From assembly GCF_018863395.1 (NCBI RefSeq), contig NZ_JAHKRR010000001.1:1-64000 (forward strand): 64,000 nt of DNA, written 5' to 3'. A program made the position numbers and the translations under genes. Shown here piece after piece: positions 49,499 through 57,120 of the stretch. Source of the DNA: Sinomicrobium weinanense. Lineage in GTDB: Bacteria; Bacteroidota; Bacteroidia; Flavobacteriales; Flavobacteriaceae. How positions within the stretch are numbered: the first letter of the stretch is position 1; the number at the start of each line of letters is the position of its first letter. The notes below the pieces were generated by a model. The model saw only the letters and a program-made list of their open reading frames with translations, searched no databases and was not told the DNA's origin.

Positions 49499-50341
49499 AT
49501 GAAAAACATTCTGATCCCCACGGACTTTTCGGAAAATTCGTGGAATGCCGTTAAATATGCCCTGCTCTTGTTCAAAGAGTTCAGGTGCAGTTTTTACCTG
49601 CTTCATGTGACGAATCCCCATGTCTATGCCACGAGCGATGTTCCCCTGGTCACTTTCCCGCAGGACCTGGACGAAGTGCTCCGTACGGAAGCCAGGAAGG
49701 AATTACAGAAGGTATTGGCCCGGATTGAAGAGGAATACCCCAATCCCGGTCATCATTTTACACTGTTGTCGGAATACGATTTCCTGATCGATACCGTACG
49801 AAAGCAGGTCGAGGAAAAGAAAGTCGACCTTATCGTGATGGGGACCAAAGGGGCGTCGGGACTGAAGGAAGTGATCCTGGGAAGCAACACCGGGGCGGTT
49901 ATTACCAAGGTAAAATGCCCCGTACTGGCCGTGCCCGAAAAGGTAACCTTCCACCCCCCGAGAGAAATTGCTTTCCCCACCGACTATACCATTACCTATT
50001 CTGCAAAGGTGCTGGATACGCTGATTTCCCTTGCAGGGATCTTTCAATCTGCCGTGAGTGTCCTCCACGTTGTAAAAAAAGAGGAAGAAACCCTGACCGG
50101 AGTACAGCAGGAGAACAAGGAGTTTCTCCGGGAGTATTTGCAGGATACCCCCCACAGTTTTCACAGGCTCACCAATAAAAACCTGGGAGAGGCCATACAG
50201 TGCTTTACCGAAAGCAGGGATATCGACTGGATTGCCATGATGGCCAAAAAACTCCACCTTACCCAGCAGATACTGTTCAGGCCGAGGGTGGCAAAAATAA
50301 GTTATCATACTAAAATTCCCTTCCTGGTGCTTCACGAATAA
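49499..50341 (+). CDS. Universal stress protein, two-domain, copy 2
   Basis: A 280-aa paralogue of 33244-34086 (MKNILIPTDFSENSWNAV, GTKGASGLKEVILGSNTGAV, and a C-terminal half with ESRDIDWIAMMAKKL). The second domain lacks the ATP motif. Two ATG codons are adjacent (49496 and 49499); the second matches copy 1. It lies behind kinase/regulator pair 2 just as copy 1 follows pair 1. The leader hairpin of copy 1 is absent here. Confidence 0.9.
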   Translation: MKNILIPTDFSENSWNAVKYALLLFKEFRCSFYLLHVTNPHVYATSDVPLVTFPQDLDEVLRTEARKELQKVLARIEEEYPNPGHHFTLLSEYDFLIDTVRKQVEEKKVDLIVMGTKGASGLKEVILGSNTGAVITKVKCPVLAVPEKVTFHPPREIAFPTDYTITYSAKVLDTLISLAGIFQSAVSVLHVVKKEEETLTGVQQENKEFLREYLQDTPHSFHRLTNKNLGEAIQCFTESRDIDWIAMMAKKLHLTQQILFRPRVAKISYHTKIPFLVLHE

Positions 50342-50353
50342 AATAACGGAAAC

Positions 50354-50396
50354 TGACAAATATCATTTTTCCGGTGCGTGTAGTCGTGTACTTTAG
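50354..50396 (+). promoter_or_regulatory. Crp/Fnr-type box TGACAAATATCA (50354-50365) with -7 TACTTTAG
   Basis: The octamer at 50389-50396 is at the fixed distance. No protein gene follows for more than 1 kb on this strand; a hairpin terminator lies at 50536-50569. Confidence 0.75.
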
Positions 50397-50401
50397 TATC
50401 G

Positions 50402-50575
50402 TAAATAAGGCAAAGTTCTTTGATACCTGTTTTTCATTGACAGCACCATATCGGAGGAGGCCGGAAACATAAAGAATAAGGAGCGCATCTGGTTTTGGCA
50501 ATAAACTTTTGGCAACCCGTACCGGCCCTTCCGAAAGAAAAAGGCTGTTGAACAAAACGGCCTTTTTCTATCTTT
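50402..50575 (+). ncRNA. Candidate low-oxygen-induced small RNA
   Basis: The stretch between the promoter at 50354-50396 and the terminator at 50536-50569 would give a transcript of about 170 nt. I see no ATG-started reading frame of useful length in it. The start is inferred from the -7 octamer and the end from the hairpin; no family is recognised. It could instead be a decayed gene with a surviving promoter. Confidence 0.4.
50536..50569 (+). terminator. Intrinsic terminator
   Basis: AGAAAAAGGC (50536-50545) pairs perfectly with GCCTTTTTCT (50560-50569), loop 14 nt, followed by ATCTTTTTTC. The A-rich left side could also let it act leftwards. Confidence 0.75.
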
Positions 50576-50606
50576 TTTCAAAGGAATGAAAAAATAAGCG
50601 GAAAAC

Positions 50607-50649
50607 TGATAAAAATCATTTTTTCCAGGAGATAAAAGCTATTCCTTTG
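50607..50649 (+). promoter_or_regulatory. Crp/Fnr-type box TGATAAAAATCA (50607-50618) with -7 TTCCTTTG
   Basis: The octamer at 50642-50649 is at the fixed distance. Downstream are only hairpins: a palindrome AACCGTTAACGGTT at 50691-50704 followed by TTT, and stems at 50942-50967 and 51126-51151. A second structured RNA is possible. Confidence 0.6.
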
Positions 50650-50834
50650 GTACTGTAAAACTGATGTTCTTTACATTCTGAGCACCGATGAACCGTTAAC
50701 GGTTTTTAAGAAAAATGAGGTTTCGGAAGCAGTGACGTATGGCCCCGGTTTTCCTTAAACGGAAAATAACAAGGGCATTTTATCCGGGGTTCCGGGTAAA
50801 AAGGTAAAACCGGTACTCACTGACTTTTGAAGCC

Positions 50835-50990
50835 TCATCCCAAAGGGTTTTTCAGTTTCTTAAAAGTCATAAAGTCCATATTATACGGATAATCTCCGGG
50901 TAACAGCACGGACTGCTTTTTGAATTGAAGATCCCCTGGAGACAGGTCTGCCGAAGTGCAGGCCTGTTTCTTCACTACATTTTTCATCAT
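50835..50990 (-). CDS. Possible 51-aa protein, unknown
   Basis: A short frame starting MMKNVVKKQACTSADL and ending MTFKKLKNPLG. It has a protein-like composition but no known domain and no clear ribosome binding site or promoter. It overlaps a stem (50942-50951 with 50958-50967, one G-U pair) on the other strand. May be chance. Confidence 0.25.
   Translation of the reverse strand: MMKNVVKKQACTSADLSPGDLQFKKQSVLLPGDYPYNMDFMTFKKLKNPLG
50942..50967 (+). terminator. Hairpin with pyrimidine tail
   Basis: ACAGGTCTGC (50942-50951) pairs with GCAGGCCTGT (50958-50967), one G-U pair, 6-nt loop, followed by TTCTTCAC. A possible end for a transcript from the promoter at 50607. Confidence 0.4.
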
Positions 50991-51125
50991 AATAAATTGT
51001 CCCCGTTTATGCGGAGACAATAATCGGGGAAATCCGGTCGTGCATTCCGGAACATATAAATGAACCGGGATCCCTCGAAGAGGGCCGGCATTTAAGGTTT
51101 TGGGAATACGAAGATTTCCACGGAG

Positions 51126-51151
51126 AGAACAGGGACGCAAGTCCCTGTTCT
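51126..51151 (+). terminator. Strong hairpin with GCAA tetraloop
   Basis: AGAACAGGGAC (51126-51136) pairs perfectly with GTCCCTGTTCT (51141-51151) around GCAA, then TATTTTAAG. It resembles a rightward intrinsic terminator although no protein gene precedes it on this strand. Confidence 0.6.
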
Positions 51152-51170
51152 TATTTTAAGAAACTGTTTA

Positions 51171-51412
51171 AGAGTCTGTCCAAGTTTTATCCTTCGGTTC
51201 TTTTTGCGCCTTTTTCTGCCATGCTTCGGCTGCGTTCAGCAACCGTACTTCAGCTATTTTGAGCCACGTAGCTTAGGCTATGTGCCTCTTGCCCTCGCGG
51301 CATCCTGGCTCCTTCGCTAAAAAAGTCTACCAGACTTTTTTTATACGCCCGGCCCTGTCTGACAAAAAAATGCACTATAAAATATTCCAAAAACAAAATT
51401 TAGACAGACTCT
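51171..51412. mobile_element. MITE-like element with terminal inverted repeats
   Basis: AGAGTCTGTC at 51171-51180 is inverted as GACAGACTCT at 51403-51412; beyond these ten bases the ends share further imperfect symmetry. The 242-bp inside has no protein frame of note and contains an inner AAAAAGTCTACCAGACTTTTTT hairpin region (written here in part: AAAAAGTCT at 51319-51327, AGACTTTTTT at 51332-51341). Non-autonomous element status is inferred; a target duplication is not clear. Confidence 0.5.
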
Positions 51413-51485
51413 AAGTAATACAGGAAAAAAATGAATACAATAACCTCACTACTTACAATTGCCAATATTTCAATGGTTTTACGGC

Positions 51486-51528
51486 TGATATTTATCATGG
51501 TTTTTGTTTCGGGGTACGATTACTTTTG
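51486..51528 (+). promoter_or_regulatory. Crp/Fnr-type box TGATATTTATCA (51486-51497) with -7 TACTTTTG
   Basis: Consensus octamer at 51521-51528. It drives the DUF302 gene at 51639 with a leader of about 100 nt. Confidence 0.85.
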
Positions 51529-51638
51529 GTAGCGTTTAATGGTTATAAGATAAAACAAGATTGTCACTAACAGACTTTTCAGACAATGCATGGAAATTAT
51601 TGTCTATGCCTTGAAAAAGTTTAAAAAAGTTCGCTGTC

Positions 51639-52028
51639 ATGAAATATTATTATGGAAGAATACTGGAAGATATTTCTTTTGACGAAGCCGTCAAAAAGGT
51701 AATTGTAAAACTGTCGGAAGAGGGTTTTGGAGTGCTTACGACAATTGATGTTAAAGAAATATTCCGAAAAAAACTGGAGGTGGATTTCAGGAACTATAAG
51801 ATATTAGGTGCCTGTAACCCGGCCTTTGCTTATAAAGCCTTACAGGAAGAAGATAAGATCGGCGTAATGTTGCCGTGTAATGTAGTGGTACAGGAAAAAA
51901 CACCCGGAGTGGTGGAAATAGCTGTGGTTGATCCGGTCGTTTCCATGCAGGGGATTGAAAATGTTTCGCTTAGCGTTATAGCAGGCGAAGTGAGAAGTAA
52001 ATTACGAAAAGTTGTAGACAAGCTGTAA
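51639..52028 (+). CDS. DUF302 family protein
   Basis: A 129-aa protein with the DUF302 fold: SFDEAVKKVIVKLSEEGFGVLTTIDVKE-type start (seen from residue 12), then NPAFAYKALQEEDKIGVMLPCNVVV and a C-terminal helix. DUF302 proteins are small soluble beta-alpha proteins of unknown biochemical role, common beside stress and sulfur genes. The strong promoter suggests high expression in low oxygen. Confidence 0.9.
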   Translation: MKYYYGRILEDISFDEAVKKVIVKLSEEGFGVLTTIDVKEIFRKKLEVDFRNYKILGACNPAFAYKALQEEDKIGVMLPCNVVVQEKTPGVVEIAVVDPVVSMQGIENVSLSVIAGEVRSKLRKVVDKL

Positions 52029-52334
52029 TAATAATGGAAATTGCTTTTTCGGAAAGCAGGACTTCCCATGTTGTTAATATTTCCGAGGATTTCAGTGCAT
52101 CTTTATCCACACTCATACTTGTTTTTTACATTCGTAATCGGAGTTACGGAAACTTCGTTTTTTATGATACCTACCCTACCATTCTTTTTTCCTTTTAACA
52201 GGTTTTCAACGGCCGAAACTCCGAGTCAGCCTCAGCATCCCGTCAAAAACCGTAGGCCTGAAATGACGGTTGTTTACTTTTAATCAAAAAAAGTAAAAAA
52301 TGATTTTCGGGTCAGGCTAAATTTAATTTTTAAT
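52029..52334. other. Intergenic stretch without a recognisable gene
   Basis: Between the DUF302 gene and the next box there is no supported coding region. The only longer frame has the composition of chance sequence, and no repeat or strong hairpin was seen. Confidence 0.5.
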
Positions 52335-52377
52335 TGATAAATATCATTTTTAACAGATGGAATGTGTGGTACTTTAA
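52335..52377 (+). promoter_or_regulatory. Crp/Fnr-type box TGATAAATATCA (52335-52346) with -7 TACTTTAA
   Basis: The octamer at 52370-52377 is at the fixed distance. It drives the stress protein at 52455. Confidence 0.8.
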
Positions 52378-52454
52378 GTGCATGAGATTCTTTCTGGGAA
52401 AACAATACAATTTGAGGTGAGTTCCGGGTGTTTAACCTTATAAAAAACAGATCG

Positions 52455-53291
52455 ATGAAAAATATAATTCTTCCTACCGATTTTTCCGCTAATGCAAAAA
52501 ATGCCGCCAATTATGCCATGGCACTTTTCAGGGAAGAGAAATGTAAATTTATTGTACTCAATGCTTTCGGGACAGATAGCGCTACCAATTCCATGTTGTT
52601 ACAGGCCGCGCATCCGGCTTATGAGGCTGCCCGTGCCAATTCCCAAAACAGCTTAAAGGAATTTGTGGAAGGCCTGTCCTCTTCAAATACCGGAGAATAT
52701 CATTCCTTTGAAACGGTATCTAAATATAATTATTTGGCCAGGGCGGTCAATGAGTTGATTAAGGCACACGATATTTATATGGTTGTTATGGGAACACAGG
52801 GAGCTACCGGGGCTAAAGAAAGATGGTTTGGCAGTAATACGGTGACGGTTATGGAAAGCGGGTTTAAATGCCCGGTACTGGTGATCCCGGAATCTGCCGG
52901 AATTAAAATGCCGCAGGAGATCGTATTTACCACGTCCCTGAAACGCCCCTACCGGATACGGGATATCGCCCCGTTAACAGAACTGGCAAAAAAACACAAG
53001 AGTATTGTACGTATTCTGCATACGCAGGATAAAGAACCGGATAAAGAACAACAACACAACAAAACTGTTCTTACGGAACGGTTAAGCGGGGTGGAAATTT
53101 TCTATCATACACTGACGAATATGAATACGGAAATGGCTGTACAGTGTTTTGTTGAAAGCCGGGGAGATATAGATATGATAGCCATGGTAAACCGGAAACA
53201 CAGCTTGTTCAACAGTATGATAAGAAGACCGGTGGCAAGGAGTCTGGGCTATCATACCAGGATCCCCCTGCTTGTTATGAACCGTTTATAA
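52455..53291 (+). CDS. Universal stress protein, two-domain, divergent copy
   Basis: A 278-aa tandem UspA-type protein starting MKNIILPTDFSANAKNAANY, with GTQGATGAKERWFGSNTVTV (about 118-137) in domain one and a degenerate domain two that ends RIPLLVMNRL. The ATG at 52455 is preferred to an in-frame GTG at 52428 because the other copies start at the same point. It is more distant from 33244 and 49499 than those are from each other. Confidence 0.9.
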   Translation: MKNIILPTDFSANAKNAANYAMALFREEKCKFIVLNAFGTDSATNSMLLQAAHPAYEAARANSQNSLKEFVEGLSSSNTGEYHSFETVSKYNYLARAVNELIKAHDIYMVVMGTQGATGAKERWFGSNTVTVMESGFKCPVLVIPESAGIKMPQEIVFTTSLKRPYRIRDIAPLTELAKKHKSIVRILHTQDKEPDKEQQHNKTVLTERLSGVEIFYHTLTNMNTEMAVQCFVESRGDIDMIAMVNRKHSLFNSMIRRPVARSLGYHTRIPLLVMNRL

Positions 53292-53369
53292 GCGTCTCCT
53301 TACAGGGTGCTGTACGGTTAAATTTTAACGCAATGTATTTTTAAGACTGATCGACAGAATTTTTTAATT

Positions 53370-53609
53370 ATGAATAAACTACCTCACCATGTATTTACCT
53401 ATATCCGGAAACACTTCAGGGAAGGGTACTTCAGAAATATTGGGTCTGTACGGGACAAAGACGGTCATTTGCTGTTCCGGGCAAAAATATATGAGAACGA
53501 AATCATCCATCATCTTGAATTCAATGCACAGGGCAGATTGTTAAAACACGAAACCGAACCTGTGTTTGAAGAGGATTATTATGAGGGAAGATTTTACGGG
53601 GAGGAATGA
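53370..53609 (+). CDS. Small conserved-looking protein, unknown
   Basis: A 79-aa protein starting MNKLPHHVFTYIRKHF, followed by RDKDGHLLFRAKIYENEIIHHLEFNAQGRLL and an acidic end. The beta-strand-rich layout and the ExxxxxLxFNAxGxLL pattern recall PepSY-like or beta-lactamase-inhibitor-like small proteins of Bacteroidota, but it lacks a signal peptide. It lies 78 bp after the stress protein and has no box of its own, so co-transcription is possible. Confidence 0.65.
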   Translation: MNKLPHHVFTYIRKHFREGYFRNIGSVRDKDGHLLFRAKIYENEIIHHLEFNAQGRLLKHETEPVFEEDYYEGRFYGEE

Positions 53610-53765
53610 TCGTTAATGGCGGAGCCATCCACCCGATTGGCTGTTGGCTTTTCTTTTCAAACAGTTATAAGTTAATATTATTATTTAGCGATATTTTTCG
53701 AGTGAAATTTCTTTTAAAGGATTTCCGTGTGGCTTAAACTAAACTATCTATAACGTTCTTTTCTT

Positions 53766-54113
53766 TTAACCAAAATACTGAAAAACAACCACATTATCCA
53801 ATACCCCCTTTTCCCCCGCATAATCCACGGCACTGCTGTAAACATAATCTTCCGGCCGAAATACGAAGCCTGCATCTACCGGATTGTTGTGTATGTAGTT
53901 TATCTTTTGCTGTATAACTTTATGGCTCCAAAGTTCAATAGGTTTGTTATCGTGTCGCCAAAACTGATACCCGGTAACGTTGGACGACTTTCCCGCCGCT
54001 TTTTTAAACCTTTCGAGCAAAAACTCTTTTCTGCTTTCTCCCGGATTATCCCGTATTTCCTTTACTATGGCCTTACTTATATACCGCTTAAAATCTCTAG
54101 CGCTCGTTTGCAA
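53766..54113 (-). pseudogene. RAYT (REP-associated Y1 transposase), N-terminally truncated
   Basis: A 115-residue frame matching the C-terminal half of RAYT/IS200-like transposases: RDFKRYISKAI, YQFWRHDNKPIELWSHKVIQQKINYIHNNPVDAGFV and PEDYVYSSAVDYAG. The HUH domain with its two catalytic histidines, which normally precedes this, is absent. Homology begins at the REP-like palindrome at 54100-54120. The enzyme should therefore be inactive. Confidence 0.8.
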
Positions 54114-54120
54114 CGAGTGC
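54100..54120 (+). repeat. REP-like palindrome, family 1
   Basis: GCGCTCGTT-TGC-AACGAGTGC is a stem of 9 bp with one G-U pair. The 21-bp sequence recurs as an exact reverse complement at 54250-54270. Confidence 0.75.
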
Positions 54121-54249
54121 CTATTGTATCCCGCATTTGCAATGCTTTTTTACTACAATACTTTGAGTTAACTATTTTTCTGATATTATACTTTACTACT
54201 ACTATGCTATAAACAGACACCAGGAGTATGTGATGGGGCTAAAAGGGGG

Positions 54250-54270
54250 GCACTCGTTGCAAACGAGCGC
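54250..54270 (-). repeat. REP-like palindrome, family 1, inverted copy
   Basis: Exact reverse complement of 54100-54120. The pair brackets 129 bp and resembles a BIME-like arrangement beside a RAYT gene. A half copy (AACGAGCGCTAG) follows at 54401-54412. Confidence 0.75.
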
Positions 54271-54334
54271 CAAGGGCGTTTTTCATTTCCGGAAAAATAG
54301 GGGCATGAGTAAAGTTCAGGGAATTAAAGATACC

Positions 54335-54351
54335 GCACGATACAATCGTGC
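54335..54351. repeat. REP-like palindrome, family 2
   Basis: GCACGAT-ACA-ATCGTGC, followed by AGCAACGGGGG. A second member with compensated stem bases lies at 57903-57917. Confidence 0.55.
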
Positions 54352-54512
54352 AGCAACGGGGGATTTTATTTAATTATTCTCCTCGTTTCCGTTGCGCTTA
54401 AACGAGCGCTAGGAAAAGTAGGGACTTTATGGCTTGGCCAGCTATTGACGTGTAACAGGCCGCGAAGTCGGAGACGTTCGCCTGCAACACTTCGTAGAGT
54501 GGGGAGTGGGCA

Positions 54513-55049
54513 TTATTTTCTCTTTCGTTTGTAATGCAGTTGCATTAGTCCCGTGTCAAACCTTTTTGAATTTACAAGTTCAAGATATTGTTCAGGTCTG
54601 CCGTCTTTGAAAAGTCTTGTCCCATTACCAATCAAAATAGGTACAATTGAAATAATAAATTCGTCAATCAGGTCGCTTTTCAAAAGTTCATTCACTATTT
54701 CTGCCCCACCGTCACAATAAATATTTTTCCCGTTCTCGGATTTTAGTCGTCGTACTAATTCGGCCAGGTTTCCCGTATAAAAAGTTGTTTTACCAATACT
54801 TGGTTTTTCAGTTCTTGTTATGACAAATACATTTCTTTTTCCATTGTCATAATGAGATGAACCGATTTCATTAAGTACATAATCATAGGTCTTTCTACCA
54901 ATAATTAAGGTGTCTATGGTGTGTATAAAATTCTCATAACCATAATCTTCTCCTTCTTTTTCTACTAATTTCAAGAAGCTAAGGTCATCATTAGGTTTTG
55001 CAATATAACCGTCCAAACTTGTCGCAATAAAAAGTGATAATTTTCGCAT
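54513..55049 (-). CDS. Dihydrofolate reductase/RibD C-terminal domain protein
   Basis: A 178-aa cytoplasmic reductase-fold protein: MRKLSLFIATSLDGYIAKPN, then TLIIGRKTYDYVLNEIG, NIYCDGGAEIVNELLKSDLIDEFIISIVPILIGNGTRLF in pieces. These are the standard RibD-C (DUF-type YyaP/YwjB) motifs. Substrate is unknown. Base composition is visibly more AT-rich than the respiratory genes, as for the whole 54.5-57.7 kb patch, which suggests acquisition. Confidence 0.9.
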   Translation of the reverse strand: MRKLSLFIATSLDGYIAKPNDDLSFLKLVEKEGEDYGYENFIHTIDTLIIGRKTYDYVLNEIGSSHYDNGKRNVFVITRTEKPSIGKTTFYTGNLAELVRRLKSENGKNIYCDGGAEIVNELLKSDLIDEFIISIVPILIGNGTRLFKDGRPEQYLELVNSKRFDTGLMQLHYKRKRK

Positions 55050-55121
55050 TTGTTTAATATTTTAAAGTTTCTGCAAAATTAGTATTAGACTATGATTAGT
55101 ACTTTGGAAAAAAACGACAAA

Positions 55122-55856
55122 TTAAAGTTCAGACGGCGAAAGTCCTGTATTTCGTTTGATTTCGTTGGTAAGATGTGAATGGTCATAAAAGCCACATTCA
55201 AAAGCAATGTCCGAAAAACTTCGATTTTCGCTTGAGTTTTTAATTATACTCAAAGCATTCTGAAAACGAATAATGTTTGAATATTCTTTTGGAGAAATCC
55301 CTATGTACATTTTAAAATTTCGTTCTAACTGCCGCACAGTTGTGTAATTCCGTTTAGAAAGTTCATAAATACTTAATTGTCCTTTTGAAGAATGTATATC
55401 ATTGATTACTGATTGCAGTAGGTTCTTTTTGCTTTTAATTCTGTCTGTAAAAAATTGATTGAAATGATTAAGAGAGTCTTTTAAGATTTTTTCAACATCA
55501 AATGAATTGGACTTTTCAAGCTCAACGGTGTTGTCGGTCAGTTCATTTTGAGGCATGTAGTCATAGAAATTGGCAAAAGCTGCAGGTTTGAAGCAAACTC
55601 CTAATAAATGTGTGTTGCTGTCAATAAAACTGTCCTTGAAAGAAGTCATTGCACCAACTGCATAAGTTTTTCCAAACTCCATAGAAACCAAACCATTGTC
55701 CGTGATGCAAGTGTCACCCAAATTCATTACTAGGCCTGCACACCCATCAGGAAAATTCCGTTCCCATTGCCTGTCAGGTTCGTTCCCTTTCAATTCCCAG
55801 TAAGAATGAATGAAGGGATTTAATTCTATATAAGGCTTTATTTCTTTGTATTCCAT
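55122..55856 (-). CDS. AraC family transcriptional regulator
   Basis: A 244-aa regulator from the ATG at 55856 (MEYKEIKPYIELNPFIHSYW); an in-frame ATG at 55934 is possible. The N-terminal sensing domain (about 1-130) is of the type with FKPAAFANFYDYMPQNELTD. The C-terminal AraC module (about 155-240) has two helix-turn-helices: LSIYELSKRNYTTVRQLERNFKMYIGISPKEY in part, and FSDIAFECGFYDHSHLTNEIKRNTG in part. It lies 72 bp upstream of the RibD-like gene on the same strand and may control it. Confidence 0.88.
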   Translation of the reverse strand: MEYKEIKPYIELNPFIHSYWELKGNEPDRQWERNFPDGCAGLVMNLGDTCITDNGLVSMEFGKTYAVGAMTSFKDSFIDSNTHLLGVCFKPAAFANFYDYMPQNELTDNTVELEKSNSFDVEKILKDSLNHFNQFFTDRIKSKKNLLQSVINDIHSSKGQLSIYELSKRNYTTVRQLERNFKMYIGISPKEYSNIIRFQNALSIIKNSSENRSFSDIAFECGFYDHSHLTNEIKRNTGLSPSEL

Positions 55857-56020
55857 CAGTTTTGTGATGTTGTTATATAATGACCACCAGCCCATAAATA
55901 TACTCAATCCCTCTTTTCCGTGCCAAGCATTCATTTATATGCACGTAAGATAGTATTGATGAAATATTTATATATTTAAGTATGTTTCTTTCAAAAGCCT
56001 ATAACTTAAAATAATTATCC

Positions 56021-57034
56021 ATGAAAAATGCCGATATGATCCCTAACTATTATGGATATACACTAAAGGTTAATGGAAACGATTTATCCCCTGAACAGAG
56101 GAACCACTTTTTCAATTGTATCAATAAGGTTTACCGGAATAATGATAAGTTCATATATAGAGGGGATAAAAAAGAAAAGCTTTATTCTATCTATGGATTA
56201 GAAAAAGACAGCCTTGACGAACAATTTCGGGATACGTTATTCATTTTGGGGGCAAAAGCGAATATGTTTCTTACAAAATTACCTGGTATAAATGAAATAA
56301 ATATTGATACAGCAGGCAATAATGTGTTCAATCTTATTTTCAAAATGCTTTCGAACTTGCTTAAAAGAGAATTTCCTTTCGGGCCGATCCACGGGTTTGT
56401 TGTTGGTTTCAGGAAAAGGGAAACAGGGATCATTGATTTTTTCTGTAATCGAGGCAATGAACAAGTATTCATTGATATTATAGGTGAACTTAATCCACAA
56501 CAGCAGATTGTTGTCCGGGATTACTACCTAGGGCTTTTACACCATATAAGCAAAAGTGAATATTATGCTTCTTCTTTTCTGTTAAGCACAAGTACTGATT
56601 TTTCACAAGCTTATAAATTTGCATGGAGGGGAGAAGAAAAAAATAGTGAAAACCCGCTCATTCTTTTTGGGTGGGTCCCATATAAATATGAGGGTGTTTT
56701 AAGCGTTCCTGATTCACGGGCCCTAACGAAGAAGATTAATATGGAAACTATTGGTTTGCCTGTTTATGAAAAAAGCTTTTTTCCTTATCAAAAGGAAGTT
56801 ACTTTAAAAGGAGGTTTATTACCTCACTATCTATTGGGTTATTTGCGCAAAAGTCAAGAAGATATGGTATTCGAAATTAATCCTGCATTATTTGAAACTG
56901 GCAATACATGGAATGGAATTGAACTTCCGGTGGATCAAAGTGCATTTCACCAACGCATACAAAATACCTTGTTTGGTCGTTACTTTACGCTTTGTGGTGA
57001 AAACAATCAATTTCGACAACATGAAAAAATGTAA
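56021..57034 (+). CDS. Unrecognised 337-aa protein with ADP-ribosyltransferase-like motifs
   Basis: I do not recognise a named family. No signal peptide or membrane span is seen. Three spaced motifs follow the R-S-E order of C3/ExoS-type ADP-ribosyltransferases: KFIYRGDKKE (R47), SSFLLSTSTDFSQAYKFA (S189-T190-S191) and FFPYQKEVTLKGG (Q257-x-E259). The last would be a Q-x-E pair as in C3-type enzymes. N-terminal residues about 60-165 may be helical insert. It is AT-rich, lies in an accessory patch, and has no partner gene that looks like an immunity protein. The enzyme call is inference from motifs only. Confidence 0.7.
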   Translation: MKNADMIPNYYGYTLKVNGNDLSPEQRNHFFNCINKVYRNNDKFIYRGDKKEKLYSIYGLEKDSLDEQFRDTLFILGAKANMFLTKLPGINEINIDTAGNNVFNLIFKMLSNLLKREFPFGPIHGFVVGFRKRETGIIDFFCNRGNEQVFIDIIGELNPQQQIVVRDYYLGLLHHISKSEYYASSFLLSTSTDFSQAYKFAWRGEEKNSENPLILFGWVPYKYEGVLSVPDSRALTKKINMETIGLPVYEKSFFPYQKEVTLKGGLLPHYLLGYLRKSQEDMVFEINPALFETGNTWNGIELPVDQSAFHQRIQNTLFGRYFTLCGENNQFRQHEKM

Positions 57035-57103
57035 ACGGAATTAATATCTTTCTAGTAGGTATTTCTATATAATATGCTATTTCCAATAATTATGCAGGTG
57101 CTC

Positions 57104-57119
57104 CTCTAGCGCTCGTTTG
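57104..57119 (+). repeat. Half of REP family 1, split by an IS
   Basis: CTCTAGCGCTCGTTTG equals the left part of the repeat at 54095-54110. The complementary half (CAAACGAGCGCC) is at 57801-57812, with the IS1380-like element between. Confidence 0.7.
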
Positions 57120-57120
57120 T

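Noticed and set aside
52041-52283. 80-aa protein after the DUF302 gene
   Set aside because: Phe/Pro-rich chance-like composition, no recognisable domain, no ribosome binding site or promoter, and it ends next to the next regulated promoter.
54100-54270. tRNA or integrase attachment site at the accessory patch
   Set aside because: No tRNA-like cloverleaf or integrase gene is seen; the palindromes are better explained as REP-like repeats beside a RAYT.
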